Shown piece after piece: positions 8,593 to 17,959 of a DNA stretch of 64,000 nucleotides. The notes under the pieces are model-generated. The model was not told the DNA's origin. It saw only the letters and a list, made by a program, of their open reading frames with translations, and searched no databases. Within the stretch, counting starts at the first letter, position 1. Every line of letters starts with the position of its first letter. Source of the DNA: Bosea sp. (in: a-proteobacteria) (lineage in GTDB: Bacteria > Pseudomonadota > Alphaproteobacteria > Rhizobiales > Beijerinckiaceae); the NCBI GenBank assembly GCA_023910605.1, contig JAAVVV010000001.1, positions 2,036,698-2,100,697 of the forward strand, given 5' to 3'. A program made the translations under genes and the position numbers.

Positions 8593-10050
8593 TCAGGTCA
8601 CCTCGAACCAGCTCCACAAGCCGGCATCGAAGCGCTCCACCACGGCAGACGAGATCAGCCAGCGGCCGGGGCTTCCGGCCGGGAAGGCGAATCGCAGCGT
8701 GCGACCCTCCGGGATCTGCGCCGTGTCCGTCCAGTAAGGCTCCCAGCCATCATCGAGGGGGTGGAGCAGGCGAGCGCTGTGCCCGTGCAGGTGGATGACC
8801 TGCGTCCACGCCGTGCGGTTGGTGACGGCAAGCACGATCGGCTTGCCGCGCGCCACGCTGAACAGTGGCTTTGACGAGAGGCTGCCTGAGGCGCCATTGA
8901 CCCGCCAGGGGCGCTCGGCATCAAGTCCCGCCATATCCAGCTTGCCTTCGGCGCCGACCCTGGCGCCGCCCTCGATCACCATCTCCGCGCGGTGCGCATC
9001 CTGCAGCCGGACGGCGGCCGGCAGGAGCCTGTTCTCGCCGATGGGACCGATGGCGGGCAGGGGCGGCCGGGACACGGGCCTCTCCCCGGCGGTGAGCATG
9101 ACCAGCGGCAGGCCACCGCCCAGTTGCGCCACCACCGATCCGACCGCTCCGGCCTCCGTCGGCACATCGATCAGCAGATCATAGCGCGTGCCCGGCGCGA
9201 AGGGCAGCGCCGCGCGCAATGGCTCGAAGCTGTCGGTCGGCTGTCCGTCCACCGCGATCACATAGGGCCGCATGCCATCGAAGCGCAGCCGCATCAGCCG
9301 TGCGTTGCAGGTCGAGATCAGCCTGAGCCTGACCCGTGCGCCCTGCGCCACGGCAATGCGCTCGGGCGCGGAGCGGCCATTCACCGTGATCCAGCTTCCG
9401 AGCCGTCCGCCGGCGGCGTGGCTGGGCCCGCGATCGAAGGGCGCGATCCGGTTGTCGTCGGTCAACAGCCAGTCATCGATGATCACCGCGACATCGAGAT
9501 CGACAGGCGGCGGCATCGCTTCCTCCACGATCAGCGCGCCGGACAGGCCGCGATCCTGCAATGGCCCCGACTGGCCCAGCATCATCGGACGCCAGAAGAA
9601 TGTGCCGGCATCAGGCGGCGTGAGCCGATAGGTGAAGCTGCCGCCCGGCGCGATGGGCTCCTGCGAAAAGCCGCCCACGCCATCCATCGCCGCGGCGCCG
9701 CGCACGCCATGCCAATGCAGCGCGAGCGGCTGGTCGGTGCGGTTGTTCACGGTCACGGCCGCGCTGTCGCCCAGCCGCATGCGGATCGGCCTTGCAGGGA
9801 TCGCGCCGTCGGTCGCCCAGACATCGTACTCGACAGGGGGCGAGGGGCGCAGCCGCGCCTTGGCCGGCGCAAGGTTCAGTGTGTGCGTAAGCTCGCGCGG
9901 CGCTCCGGCCGTCGCAACGCCTGCGCCGCCTGCCGCAGGGGCCTGGCGCTGGCTCCGCTCCTGCTGCGCCAGCAAGGGCGTCGCTGCGCAAGCAAGCGCG
10001 CTTGCAAGAGCAGTGCGGCGGGTGAGGGCGGTTCGGTCGATCCGTGTCAT
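8593..10050 (-). CDS. Exported multicopper-oxidase-fold protein with degenerate copper sites (SufI/FtsP-like)
   Basis: About 485 residues, with a twin-arginine leader (LTRRTALASALA, residues 9-20) and three cupredoxin-like domains. Canonical multicopper oxidases have four copper motifs. Here HWHG (His112, His114) is intact and HLHGH (420-424) is mostly intact. The second motif, normally WYHSH, reads FWRPM (151-155). The final HCHxxxH is replaced by ISS (466-468) with Arg further on, and the first His of the HPxHLHGH motif appears to be Gln. The type 1 site and trinuclear centre therefore cannot be complete, so oxidase activity is unlikely. FtsP/SufI of enterobacteria is a known copper-free member acting in cell division. 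ATG 10050 follows GGAGAGAG; starts at 10065 and 10077 are alternatives. Confidence 0.85.
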   Translation of the reverse strand: MTRIDRTALTRRTALASALACAATPLLAQQERSQRQAPAAGGAGVATAGAPRELTHTLNLAPAKARLRPSPPVEYDVWATDGAIPARPIRMRLGDSAAVTVNNRTDQPLALHWHGVRGAAAMDGVGGFSQEPIAPGGSFTYRLTPPDAGTFFWRPMMLGQSGPLQDRGLSGALIVEEAMPPPVDLDVAVIIDDWLLTDDNRIAPFDRGPSHAAGGRLGSWITVNGRSAPERIAVAQGARVRLRLISTCNARLMRLRFDGMRPYVIAVDGQPTDSFEPLRAALPFAPGTRYDLLIDVPTEAGAVGSVVAQLGGGLPLVMLTAGERPVSRPPLPAIGPIGENRLLPAAVRLQDAHRAEMVIEGGARVGAEGKLDMAGLDAERPWRVNGASGSLSSKPLFSVARGKPIVLAVTNRTAWTQVIHLHGHSARLLHPLDDGWEPYWTDTAQIPEGRTLRFAFPAGSPGRWLISSAVVERFDAGLWSWFEVT

Positions 10051-10570
10051 CTCTCTCCATGCCATGGGGGCCCTCAAGGGCTCAAGGCCGGAGGCCGGTT
10101 ACGCAGTGTTTTCGGCAGGCTCGAGCGCCAGCGCCGCCCGCGTTCCGCAGCCATGTGGTCGAGCGGCGCGTGCCGTCCCACGCCCATGAAGAGCCGGTCG
10201 CAGTCTGCCCCGTGCTGCCGCACCGTGATTGTCGAGCCCGAGACGCGCCGGGTCATCCAGATCATCGGGCGAGCCGCGACGCGGCAACATCAAGGGCGGA
10301 CGTTGCTCTTCCGCCTTTTCGTGTCTGGCGTTTCGGCACGCCGTTTCTCGTCAGCCGAACGGAAAACCGTCAGCGTTGGTCTGGCCGACATCGATGATCC
10401 TGGTGATGATCGTGGTGAGCGTGCCGCCGTGTCATGCCCCCCGGAATTCCGTCTGGCCAGTCCGGGGGGCAGCCCGCCCGCATGCCGCATTTTTTTGCTG
10501 CACTCTTTGCAACTCCTGCTATACGGGCCGCTGAATCCGGTGCCGGCTGATGGCTCGACGGGGACGGCTG
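10051..10570. other. Intergenic region before tRNA-Leu
   Basis: This 520-base gap should hold the promoter for the minus-strand cupredoxin gene and that of tRNA-Leu. A weak promoter candidate for the tRNA is TTGCTG (10495-10500) with TATACG (10520-10525), but the 19-base spacer is long. Several short frames cross the region without ribosome sites or recognisable motifs, so I call no gene. Confidence 0.4.
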
Positions 10571-10655
10571 GCGGGCGTGGCGGAATTGGTAGACGCAGTG
10601 GATTTAGGTTCCACCGCCGCAAGGTGTGGGGGTTCGAGTCCCTCCGCCCGCACCA
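10571..10655 (+). tRNA. tRNA-Leu (anticodon UAG), CCA encoded
   Basis: The acceptor arms GCGGGCG and CGCCCGC pair perfectly, with discriminator A and encoded CCA at 10653-10655. The anticodon stem GTGGA/TCCAC encloses the loop TTTAGGT, giving anticodon TAG at 10605-10607, which reads CUA (and, by wobble, other CUN) leucine codons. A long variable arm and the GGTTCGAGTCC T-arm fit a class II leucine tRNA. It is transcribed in the same direction as tig, 78 bases downstream. Confidence 0.97.
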
Positions 10656-10733
10656 GCCGCCGCGAGAGCCACGCATCCGTGCCAGGCCCGGCGTCACGAG
10701 ATTGGACACGAGTTTTCAGGACGGACCAGCACG

Positions 10734-12149
10734 ATGCAGGTGACAGAAACCCTCACGCAGGGCCTCAAGCGCGAATTCAGGGTGGTGCTCACCGCCGCCG
10801 ATCTTGAAACACGCCTCGTCGATGGGCTCGATGGCCTCAAGGACAAGGTCAAGATCAACGGCTTCCGCCCAGGCAAGGTCCCGCCGGGCTACCTGCGCAA
10901 GATGTATGGCCGCTCGGTGATGAACGACGTGCTGCAGAACGCCGTCAATGAGGCCAACACCAGGATCTCGTCGGACAACGCCCTGCGCTTCGCGATGGAG
11001 CCCAAGATCAGATTTCCGGAGAGCAAGGAAGAGATCGAGGCCGCGCTCGACGCAAAGGGCGATCTCGCCTTCACTGTCGCGGTCGAGGTCCTGCCCAAGA
11101 TCGAATCTGCCGACCACTCCGGCATCATGCTGACCCGTCTCGTCGCCGAGGCGCCCGAGGCGGATGTCGAGGCCGCGCTCGAGCGCATGGCCGGGCATAA
11201 CCGCACCTTTGCCGCGAAGGCCGATGGCGCCGCCGCCGAGAACGGCGACAAGCTTGTCATCAACTTCACCGGCTATCTCAATGGCGAGAAGTTCGAGGGC
11301 GGCGCAGGCGAGGGCGTGGATCTGGTGCTTGGCTCCAATTCCTTCATTCCGGGTTTCGAGGAGCAGATGGTGGGCGCCAGGGCTGGCGAGACCCGCACCA
11401 TCAACGTCACGTTCCCGGTCAACTACCTGTCCGAGACCCTTGCCGGCAAGGATGCGACCTTCGAAGTGGCTGTCACCGGCTTGCAGGCACCCGATCCGGT
11501 CAAGATCGACGAGGATCTGGCCAAGGCCTTCGGCATGGAAAGCCTCGAAGCGCTTCGCGGCGCCGTGAAGGCCCAACTCCAGCGCGAGATGGACGCCCAG
11601 TCCCGCCGCAAGCTGAAGAAGGCGCTTCTGGATGCGCTTGACGGACAATACACCTTCGAGTTGCCGCCAACACTGGTCGAGCAGGAGTTCAACAATGTCT
11701 GGTCCCAGGTCGAGACCGACATGAAGCAGGCCGGCAAGACATTTGTCGAGGAGGGGACGACCGAAGAGGCCGCCCGTGCCGAGTACCAGAAGATTTGCGA
11801 ACGCCGGGTGCGCCTGGGCCTCGTGCTGGCCGAAATCGGCGACAGCGCCAAGATCCAGATCAGCGATGACGAGGTCACCAAGGCTCTGATCGAGCGCGCT
11901 CGGCAGTATCCGGGCCAGGAAAAGCAGGTGTGGGAGTTCTACCGCAAGAATCCCCAGGCTCTTGCCGAACTTCGCGCGCCGATCTTCGAGGAGAAGGTGG
12001 TTGACCATCTGCTGTCCCAGATGAAGGTCGAGGAGAGCACCGTAAGCCGCGAGGTCCTGTTCTCCGATGAGGATGCTCCCGCTGCTGGGGCCGAGGGCGA
12101 GGCCACGCCCGCCAGGGCCAAGTCCAAGGCCAAGAAAAAGACGGACTGA
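10734..12149 (+). CDS. tig: Trigger factor, ribosome-associated chaperone and prolyl isomerase
   Basis: A 471-residue protein. The N-terminal ribosome-binding domain carries [17 protein letters not shown], the signature loop that docks on ribosomal protein L23. A central FKBP-type PPIase domain follows ([37 protein letters not shown]), then a helical SurA-like C-terminal domain and an Ala/Lys-rich tail of about 30 residues. It holds nascent chains before DnaK or ClpXP act on them. ATG 10734 begins [17 protein letters not shown] as in homologues. It heads the tig-clpP-clpX-lon block; a hairpin terminator follows at 12192. Confidence 0.97.
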   Translation: MQVTETLTQGLKREFRVVLTAADLETRLVDGLDGLKDKVKINGFRPGKVPPGYLRKMYGRSVMNDVLQNAVNEANTRISSDNALRFAMEPKIRFPESKEEIEAALDAKGDLAFTVAVEVLPKIESADHSGIMLTRLVAEAPEADVEAALERMAGHNRTFAAKADGAAAENGDKLVINFTGYLNGEKFEGGAGEGVDLVLGSNSFIPGFEEQMVGARAGETRTINVTFPVNYLSETLAGKDATFEVAVTGLQAPDPVKIDEDLAKAFGMESLEALRGAVKAQLQREMDAQSRRKLKKALLDALDGQYTFELPPTLVEQEFNNVWSQVETDMKQAGKTFVEEGTTEEAARAEYQKICERRVRLGLVLAEIGDSAKIQISDDEVTKALIERARQYPGQEKQVWEFYRKNPQALAELRAPIFEEKVVDHLLSQMKVEESTVSREVLFSDEDAPAAGAEGEATPARAKSKAKKKTD

Positions 12150-12191
12150 GAAGAAGGCGGACTGTGTCCTCACCGCCACGGAATTCTGAAG

Positions 12192-12215
12192 CGGCGGGAG
12201 CGATCCCGCCGTTGT
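12192..12215 (+). terminator. Terminator hairpin after tig
   Basis: A perfect 8-bp stem (CGGCGGGA / TCCCGCCG) closed by a GCGA tetraloop begins 43 bases after the tig stop and is followed by TTGT. The short T run makes it a moderate terminator candidate. Confidence 0.6.
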
Positions 12216-12419
12216 CAATTCGGCATCAGGAACGCCGCTGCCGAGCGCGCCCGATGCGGCGATGCTCTCCAGCGCCCCGAGCGCCGGAGGCCCCATCTTC
12301 AGCTTGCGACGGGCCTTGGCGCTGGCCTTCTCGCAGGCGCTGGAGAAAGCCCTGAGCATGGCTGATTCATCATGATGCGAAACAGGAGCCGCTGGCGCTT
12401 CCCGGCGGCTCTGAGCCTT

Positions 12420-12444
12420 TGTAATCAGCGGAGTGCTGATTACA
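12420..12444 (+). promoter_or_regulatory. Perfect inverted repeat overlapping a predicted clpP promoter
   Basis: Arms TGTAATCAGC (12420-12429) and GCTGATTACA (12435-12444) are exact complements around a five-base spacer. A sigma-70-like promoter can be drawn through it: TTGTAA at 12419-12424, 16 bases, TACATT at 12441-12446, so one arm covers the -35 and the other reaches the -10. That is the usual layout of a repressor operator. It could instead act as an RNA hairpin. It lies 52 bases before clpP. The remainder of the 347-base tig-clpP gap holds only the tig terminator. Confidence 0.6.
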
Positions 12445-12496
12445 TTAGATCGAGCGGAGGCGAATCGTTGCCGCCGCATGAGGAGCCCGACCCCCT

Positions 12497-13165
12497 ATGA
12501 TCCGCGACCGCGACCCCGTCGAAGTCTACAGCAATCTCGTCCCGATGGTGATCGAGCAGTCCAGCCGCGGCGAGCGGGCCTTCGACATCTATTCGCGCCT
12601 GCTGCGCGAGCGCATCATCTTCCTCACTGGCCCGGTCGAGGATTACGGCGCGTCTCTGATCGTGGCGCAGCTTCTGTTCCTCGAAGCCGACAATCCCAAG
12701 AAGGAGATTTCCTTCTACATCAATTCGCCCGGCGGCTCCGTCACCGCCGGCATGTCGATCTATGACACGATGCAGTTCGTGAAGCCTCCCATCACCACGA
12801 TCTGCCTCGGCATGGCGGCTTCCATGGGCTCGCTGCTGCTGACGGCCGGCGCGAAGGGGCAGCGTTTCGCCCTGCCCAATTCGCGCGTGATGGTGCACCA
12901 GCCCTCGGCCGGCTATTCCGGCAAGGTCACCGACATCATGATCTACGCGCGCGAGTTCGACACGACCAAGAAGCGCCTGAACGAGATCTACGTGAAGCAC
13001 ACCGGTCGCAGCTACAAGGAAATCGAGGACGCGCTCGAGCGGGACAATTACATGTCCGCCGAGGACGCCAAGGCTTTCGGCCTGATCGATCAGGTCATCG
13101 ACAAGCGCCCGGAAGACGGCTCGGCCGTCACGGTCGTGCCGCCGTCCGCCCCCCCCGCGACATGA
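12497..13165 (+). CDS. clpP: ATP-dependent Clp protease proteolytic subunit
   Basis: A 222-residue serine peptidase forming the 14-mer barrel degraded into by ClpX and ClpA. The catalytic triad is visible as Ser109 (GMAASMGS), His134 (MVHQP) and Asp183 (ERDNYMS); the oxyanion strand [11 protein letters not shown] and handle region are intact. MIEQSS-type processing sequence near the N terminus ([19 protein letters not shown]) is present, and the Pro/Ala-rich C-terminal tail slightly extends the usual length. AGGAG at 12481-12485 precedes ATG 12497 by 11 bases. ClpX follows after 270 bases in the same direction. Confidence 0.98.
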   Translation: MIRDRDPVEVYSNLVPMVIEQSSRGERAFDIYSRLLRERIIFLTGPVEDYGASLIVAQLLFLEADNPKKEISFYINSPGGSVTAGMSIYDTMQFVKPPITTICLGMAASMGSLLLTAGAKGQRFALPNSRVMVHQPSAGYSGKVTDIMIYAREFDTTKKRLNEIYVKHTGRSYKEIEDALERDNYMSAEDAKAFGLIDQVIDKRPEDGSAVTVVPPSAPPAT

Positions 13166-13183
13166 TGGCCGGCGCGCCGGCCA
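13166..13183 (+). other. GC-rich palindrome directly after clpP
   Basis: An 18-base perfect palindrome (TGGCCGGC-GC-GCCGGCCA) begins at the base after the clpP stop. It has no loop beyond the central bases and no T tract, so it is not a classic terminator; it may protect the clpP transcript end or be chance in GC-rich DNA. Confidence 0.4.
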
Positions 13184-13435
13184 CTGCTGTGCGACAAAGG
13201 TGCGACAGATTACGGGTTGGCGAACGTATCTTGCCGGCCCATACTGTTTTGGCGGCACGCGTGCCGAACGCATCGGCGGGCGCAAGATTTGTCTGACGAT
13301 GTTATGAGTATGAGCCTTTTGCGTTAACGTTCTGCTGGCACGATTGGGTGTTAACTACGGCGTTCCGGTGAGCCGGCACAGGGTGATGACCGCGCGTTGC
13401 GGCGGTTTTCCAAGCGCAACGATGGAGATGAGGTC

Positions 13436-14701
13436 ATGACCAAGGGAAGTGGCGACACCAAGAGCACCTTGTATTGCTCATTCTGCGGCAAGAGCCAGCA
13501 TGAAGTCCGCAAGCTGATCGCAGGCCCGACCGTGTTCATCTGCGATGAATGCGTCGAGCTTTGCATGGACATCATTCGCGAGGAATCGAAGACCTCGATG
13601 GTGAAGGCCAAGGACGGCGTGCCCACCCCCAAGGAAATCCGGAAGGTGCTGGACGATTACGTGATCGGCCAGGAACACGCCAAGAAGGTGCTCTCGGTCG
13701 CGGTCCACAACCACTACAAGCGTCTCAACCACGCCACCAAGCACAATGATGTGGAACTGGCGAAGTCGAACATCCTGCTTGTCGGGCCCACCGGCTCGGG
13801 CAAGACGCTGCTGGCCCAGACGCTGGCGCGCATCCTCGACGTGCCCTTCACCATGGCCGACGCCACGACGTTGACCGAGGCCGGTTATGTCGGCGAGGAT
13901 GTCGAGAACATCATTCTAAAGCTGCTTCAGGCCTCCGACTACAATGTCGAGCGTGCCCAGCGCGGCATCGTCTACATTGACGAAATCGACAAGATTTCCC
14001 GCAAGTCCGACAATCCGTCCATCACCCGCGACGTGTCGGGCGAAGGTGTGCAGCAGGCCCTGCTCAAGATCATGGAAGGCACGGTCGCGTCCGTGCCGCC
14101 TCAGGGCGGGCGCAAGCATCCCCAGCAGGAGTTCCTGCAGGTGGACACCACCAACATCCTGTTCATCTGCGGCGGCGCCTTCGCCGGTCTCGAGAAGATC
14201 ATTTCGGCGCGTGGGCAGGGCACCTCGATCGGCTTTGGCGCCAAGGTCAAGGGTCCCGATGACCGCCGCGCCGGCGCGATCTTCCGTGAGGTCGAGCCCG
14301 ATGACCTGCTCAAGTTCGGCCTCATCCCCGAATTCGTCGGCCGCCTGCCGGTTCTGGCGACATTGGAGGATCTCGACGAGGTTGCGCTCAAGAAGATCCT
14401 GACCGAACCCAAGAACGCGCTGGTCAAGCAGTATGCCCGCCTGTTCGAGATGGAGGATGTCGAGCTGTCCTTCTCCGACGAGGCGCTCAACGTGATTGCC
14501 CGCAAGGCCATCGAGCGGAAGACCGGCGCGCGCGGCCTGCGCTCGATCCTCGAAGGCATCCTGCTCGAGACGATGTACGATCTTCCGGGCCTCGACGGCG
14601 TGAATCAGGTGGTGATCAGCCCGGAGGTGATAGACGGCAAGGCCCGGCCCCTCTACATCTACGAGGAGAAGGACAAGGTCGCGGAATCGAAGAGCGCCTG
14701 A
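13436..14701 (+). CDS. clpX: ATP-dependent Clp protease ATP-binding subunit ClpX
   Basis: A 421-residue AAA+ unfoldase feeding substrates to ClpP. The N-terminal zinc-binding domain has Cys14, Cys17, Cys36 and Cys39 (CSFC and CDEC). The AAA+ core shows Walker A GPTGSGKT, pore loop GYVGEDVE, Walker B VYIDEIDK, the [20 protein letters not shown] block and sensor 2 [10 protein letters not shown]. The IGF loop used to dock on ClpP is present as IGFGAK. I chose ATG 13436 ([10 protein letters not shown]) with GGAG eight bases upstream, not the earlier in-frame codon. A terminator follows at 14737. Confidence 0.98.
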   Translation: MTKGSGDTKSTLYCSFCGKSQHEVRKLIAGPTVFICDECVELCMDIIREESKTSMVKAKDGVPTPKEIRKVLDDYVIGQEHAKKVLSVAVHNHYKRLNHATKHNDVELAKSNILLVGPTGSGKTLLAQTLARILDVPFTMADATTLTEAGYVGEDVENIILKLLQASDYNVERAQRGIVYIDEIDKISRKSDNPSITRDVSGEGVQQALLKIMEGTVASVPPQGGRKHPQQEFLQVDTTNILFICGGAFAGLEKIISARGQGTSIGFGAKVKGPDDRRAGAIFREVEPDDLLKFGLIPEFVGRLPVLATLEDLDEVALKKILTEPKNALVKQYARLFEMEDVELSFSDEALNVIARKAIERKTGARGLRSILEGILLETMYDLPGLDGVNQVVISPEVIDGKARPLYIYEEKDKVAESKSA

Positions 14702-14736
14702 AGCGGCTTCGTCTCGCTTCGGCGTTCCACCACATG

Positions 14737-14759
14737 AACGGGGCCTTGCGCCCCGTTTT
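14737..14759 (+). terminator. Terminator after clpX
   Basis: An 8-bp stem AACGGGGC / GCCCCGTT encloses CTTGC and is followed by further T residues (TT then C). It lies 36 bases after the clpX stop and separates clpX from lon. Confidence 0.75.
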
Positions 14760-14827
14760 CCGTCTTCGGCTTTGGCCCTTCACCGGCGGCCTCCCGTTGT
14801 CCTCTTCCGGGGCAGGGCGTCACTTGC

Positions 14828-14882
14828 ATCGCGTGCCTTTCATCTCATGCATCGGATCCCGTGCCTTGTATCCCGTGCCTTG
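14828..14882 (+). repeat. Spaced direct repeats upstream of lon
   Basis: Three copies of ATC(C/G)CGTGCCTT start at 14828, 14856 and 14870; the last two are identical over 13 bases. Start-to-start distances of 28 and 14 bases are multiples of 14. They lie about 230-280 bases before lon, in a 407-base gap otherwise without a gene I would call. The gap must contain the lon promoter, but no heat-shock promoter with correct spacing was found. Confidence 0.5.
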
Positions 14883-15108
14883 CGTCCGGCATGGCGGCAT
14901 CACCGCTCGGTGATCGCGATCGGTCGAGGCGCCGCTTGAAACATGATCGGCTTATCGCCACTTTGAACATCGATCGCAGAATCATGACAGCCATGCCTAC
15001 TCAGGGTGGTGTCTGCGGTCCGGGTCCAGCGCCCGCTGGCCTGCATTCGGTCGCCCCGCGCCGCCCAGAAGGGGGCCTCGGCTGCCGCAACCCGATAAGG
15101 AATTCGCG

Positions 15109-17550
15109 ATGAGCGCTCAAAAAGCTCGCCCTGCCATCGTCCCCGGTTCAGTCGCCGAATACCCGGTGCTTCCGCTGCGCGATATCGTCGTGTTTCCACA
15201 CATGATCGTGCCGCTGTTCGTAGGGCGTGAGAAGTCGATCCGCGCGCTCGAGGAGGTCGTCAAGGCTGACGGACTGATCGTGCTGGCCACCCAGAAGAAC
15301 GCCTCGGACGACGATCCGGCCACCGACGCCATCTTCGAGATCGGCACCCTTGCCAGCGTCCTGCAACTGCTGAAGCTGCCTGACGGCACGGTCAAGGTGC
15401 TGGTGGAGGGTGCCTCGCGCGGACGCATCAAGGCGTTCACCCGCGCCGACGACTTTTATGCCGCGACTGTCGAAGCCCTGGCCGACATCGAGGGCAAGAA
15501 GGTCGAGGTCGAGGCCATGGCCCGCTCGGTCATCTCCGAGTTCGAGAACTATGTGAAGCTCAACAAGAAGGTCTCGCCCGAGGTGGTCGCTGCCGTCGGC
15601 CAGATCGACGTGCCCTCCAAGCTCAGCGACACCGTCGCTTCTCATCTGGCGGTCAAGATCTCGGACAAGCAGTCCGTGCTCGAGACGCTTGAGGTCGCCG
15701 GCCGTCTCGAGAAAGTGCTGGGCCTGATGGAGAGCGAGATCTCCGTCCTGCAGGTGGAGAAGCGCATCCGCTCCCGCGTCAAGCGGCAGATGGAGAAGAC
15801 GCAGCGCGAGTATTACCTCAACGAGCAGATGAAGGCGATCCAGAAGGAACTGGGCGACAACGAGGAAGGCCGCGACGAGCTCGCCGAAATCGAGCAGAAG
15901 ATCGCGCAGACCAAGCTCACCAAGGAAGCGCGCGACAAGGCCATCGCCGAGGTCAAGAAGCTTCGTCAGATGTCGCCCATGTCGGCGGAAGCCACCGTGG
16001 TGCGCAACTATCTCGACTGGATGCTTGGCATTCCGTGGAACAAGAAGTCCAAGGTCAAGAAGGACCTCAAGGGCGCGCAGGATCTGCTCGACGCCGATCA
16101 TCACGGCCTCGAAAAGGTCAAGGACCGCATCGTCGAATATCTGGCGGTGCAGCAGCGCACCAACAAGCTCACGGGTCCGATCTTGTGCCTTGTCGGGCCT
16201 CCTGGAGTCGGCAAGACCTCGCTGGGCAAGTCCATCGCCAAGGCGACGGGGCGCGAGTTCGTGCGCATGAGCCTCGGCGGCGTGCGTGACGAGGCTGAGA
16301 TACGCGGCCATCGCCGCACCTACATCGGCTCGATGCCTGGCAAGATCATCCAGTCGATGAAGAAGGCCAAGACCTCGAACCCGCTCATCCTGCTTGATGA
16401 GATCGACAAGATGGGCATGGATTTCCGCGGCGACCCCTCTGCGGCGCTCCTCGAGGTGCTGGATCCGGAACAGAACTCGACCTTCAACGACCATTACCTC
16501 GAGGTGGACTACGACCTGTCGAACGTGATGTTCGTGACCACGGCGAACACGCTCAACATCCCGCCCGCGCTGCTGGACCGGATGGAGGTGATCCGCATTG
16601 CTGGCTACACCGAGGAGGAGAAGGGCGAGATCGCGCGCAAGCATCTCATTCCCACCGCTGTGTCCAAGCATGGGCTGGACAAGAAGGAATGGCAGCTCAC
16701 GGATGAAGCGCTGGAAACGCTGATCCGCCGCTACACGCGCGAAGCGGGCGTGCGCAACCTTGAACGGGAGATATCCAACACGGTCCGCAAGGGCGTGAAG
16801 GACATTTTGTTGAACAGGAAGAAGAAGATCTCCGTCACCCCGGAACTGCTTGAGGAATATCTCGGCCCGCCGCGCTTCCGCTACGGCGAAGCCGAGACCG
16901 AAGACCAGATCGGCGTCGTGACCGGTCTTGCCTGGACGGAGGTGGGGGGCGAACTGCTCACCATCGAAGGCCTGCTCATGCCAGGACGCGGCAAGATGAC
17001 GGTCACCGGCAACCTGCGGGACGTGATGAAGGAATCGATCTCGGCGGCAGCCTCGTATGTCCGCTCTCGGGCCGTCGATTTCGGCATCAAGCCGCCCTTC
17101 TTCGACAAGCGCGATATCCATGTGCACGTGCCGGAAGGCGCAACGCCCAAGGATGGGCCTTCCGCCGGCATTGCGATGGCGACAGCCATCGTCTCGGTGC
17201 TGACGCAGATCCCGATCCGTCGCGACATCGCCATGACGGGCGAGGTCACGCTGCGTGGCCGCGTGCTGCCGATTGGCGGGCTCAAGGAAAAGCTGCTTGC
17301 CGCCCTGCGCGGTGGCATCAAGACCGTGCTGATCCCTGAGGAGAATGCCAAGGACCTCGTGGACCTTCCCAAATCTGTCAAGAACGGGCTCGAGATCGTG
17401 CCTGTCTCGCGCATGGATCAGGTGCTCAGGTACGCGCTGGTCCGCCAACCCGAGCCGATTGAATGGGATGAGGCTGCCGAAGATGCGCGCATCGACGCAC
17501 GGGCCGCAGTCCGGGCCGAAGATGAAGGTGCGGCGTCCGTGGCTCATTGA
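15109..17550 (+). CDS. lon: ATP-dependent Lon protease
   Basis: An 813-residue LonA protease of standard length. The N-terminal substrate-binding domain starts [20 protein letters not shown]; a coiled helical segment ([20 protein letters not shown]) leads to the AAA+ module with Walker A GPPGVGKT (363-370) and ILLDEIDK. The protease domain carries the Ser-Lys dyad, Ser685 in KDGPSAG and Lys728 in GLKEKLLAA. Lon removes misfolded and regulatory proteins; in alphaproteobacteria CcrM, SciP and DnaA are known targets. AAGGA upstream supports ATG 15109. A very strong terminator follows. Confidence 0.98.
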   Translation: MSAQKARPAIVPGSVAEYPVLPLRDIVVFPHMIVPLFVGREKSIRALEEVVKADGLIVLATQKNASDDDPATDAIFEIGTLASVLQLLKLPDGTVKVLVEGASRGRIKAFTRADDFYAATVEALADIEGKKVEVEAMARSVISEFENYVKLNKKVSPEVVAAVGQIDVPSKLSDTVASHLAVKISDKQSVLETLEVAGRLEKVLGLMESEISVLQVEKRIRSRVKRQMEKTQREYYLNEQMKAIQKELGDNEEGRDELAEIEQKIAQTKLTKEARDKAIAEVKKLRQMSPMSAEATVVRNYLDWMLGIPWNKKSKVKKDLKGAQDLLDADHHGLEKVKDRIVEYLAVQQRTNKLTGPILCLVGPPGVGKTSLGKSIAKATGREFVRMSLGGVRDEAEIRGHRRTYIGSMPGKIIQSMKKAKTSNPLILLDEIDKMGMDFRGDPSAALLEVLDPEQNSTFNDHYLEVDYDLSNVMFVTTANTLNIPPALLDRMEVIRIAGYTEEEKGEIARKHLIPTAVSKHGLDKKEWQLTDEALETLIRRYTREAGVRNLEREISNTVRKGVKDILLNRKKKISVTPELLEEYLGPPRFRYGEAETEDQIGVVTGLAWTEVGGELLTIEGLLMPGRGKMTVTGNLRDVMKESISAAASYVRSRAVDFGIKPPFFDKRDIHVHVPEGATPKDGPSAGIAMATAIVSVLTQIPIRRDIAMTGEVTLRGRVLPIGGLKEKLLAALRGGIKTVLIPEENAKDLVDLPKSVKNGLEIVPVSRMDQVLRYALVRQPEPIEWDEAAEDARIDARAAVRAEDEGAASVAH

Positions 17551-17574
17551 GCTCCGGCTGCTGATCAGACAGAG

Positions 17575-17601
17575 CCCCGGCCGCAAGGCCGGGGTTTTTT
17601 T
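17575..17601 (+). terminator. Strong Rho-independent terminator of lon
   Basis: A perfect 8-bp stem CCCCGGCC / GGCCGGGG with a GCAA tetraloop is followed by seven T (17595-17601), 24 bases after the lon stop. Confidence 0.96.
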
Positions 17602-17687
17602 GAGGACATGGACCGCTGAACGCCCGGTCGGACGCGGCGCCTCCTGCGCTGGGCGCGGCGCAAGCCCAGGTCGCGGCTTATCCGGCG

Positions 17688-17716
17688 TTGTGAAAGCGGC
17701 GCCGGTTTGCTAGACA
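17688..17716 (+). promoter_or_regulatory. Possible promoter of tRNA-Val
   Basis: TTGTGA at 17688-17693 and TAGACA at 17711-17716 are separated by exactly 17 bases and lie about 38 bases before the tRNA. The -10 match is weak (3 of 6), so position and spacing carry most of the case. Confidence 0.35.
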
Positions 17717-17753
17717 GCGCGGCGCGCCGGGCTTCGGGCGCCTGATGCGGCGA

Positions 17754-17829
17754 GGGCGGTTAGCTCAGTTGGTAGAGCATCTCGTTTACACCGAGAGGGT
17801 CGGCGGTTCGAGCCCGTCACCGCCCACCA
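17754..17829 (+). tRNA. tRNA-Val (anticodon UAC), CCA encoded
   Basis: The acceptor arms GGGCGGT and ACCGCCC pair perfectly, with discriminator A and encoded CCA (17827-17829). The anticodon stem TCTCG/CGAGA encloses TTTACAC, giving anticodon TAC at 17787-17789 for GUA and related valine codons. The D-arm TAGCTCAGTTGGTAGAGC and T-arm GGTTCGAGCC are standard. It is followed by a short GC-rich stretch and then the AT-rich island. Confidence 0.97.
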
Positions 17830-17959
17830 TGCGTTTTCCTCCTTCAGGCTGAACAGATGGCGATGCCTGCGCGCCGCAACGCGATGCGGCCGTGCCCTCG
17901 CGGGCAATGCATCAATCCGTGAAGTGGCATCGATGATCGGCTGGCTGACAGACCTTGTG

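Noticed and set aside
10229-10534. 101-codon frame before tRNA-Leu
   Set aside because: Cys/Ser/Arg-rich composition typical of a chance frame and no ribosome site.
12150-12370. Minus-strand small gene in the tig-clpP gap
   Set aside because: The frame is continuous with the antisense of tig and has no start signal; the tig terminator lies within it.
12430-12440. CIRCE-like half site (GAGTGCT) near clpP
   Set aside because: CIRCE needs TTAGCACTC-N9-GAGTGCTAA. Only one half resembles it, and it lies within a different, longer inverted repeat.
10716-12479. Very long open frame antisense to tig (similar ones lie antisense to lon, pyrB, gatB, pyk and the PAS protein)
   Set aside because: High GC content keeps antisense frames open; these lack ribosome sites and family motifs, while the sense frames are unmistakable.
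14935-14960. Heat-shock promoter for lon (CTTGAA followed by CTTATCGCC)
   Set aside because: The elements are about 12 bases apart, too short for the alphaproteobacterial sigma-32 consensus.
14861-15112. 83-codon frame in the clpX-lon gap
   Set aside because: No ribosome site, no recognisable motif, and composition of random GC-rich DNA; its 3' end overlaps the lon start.
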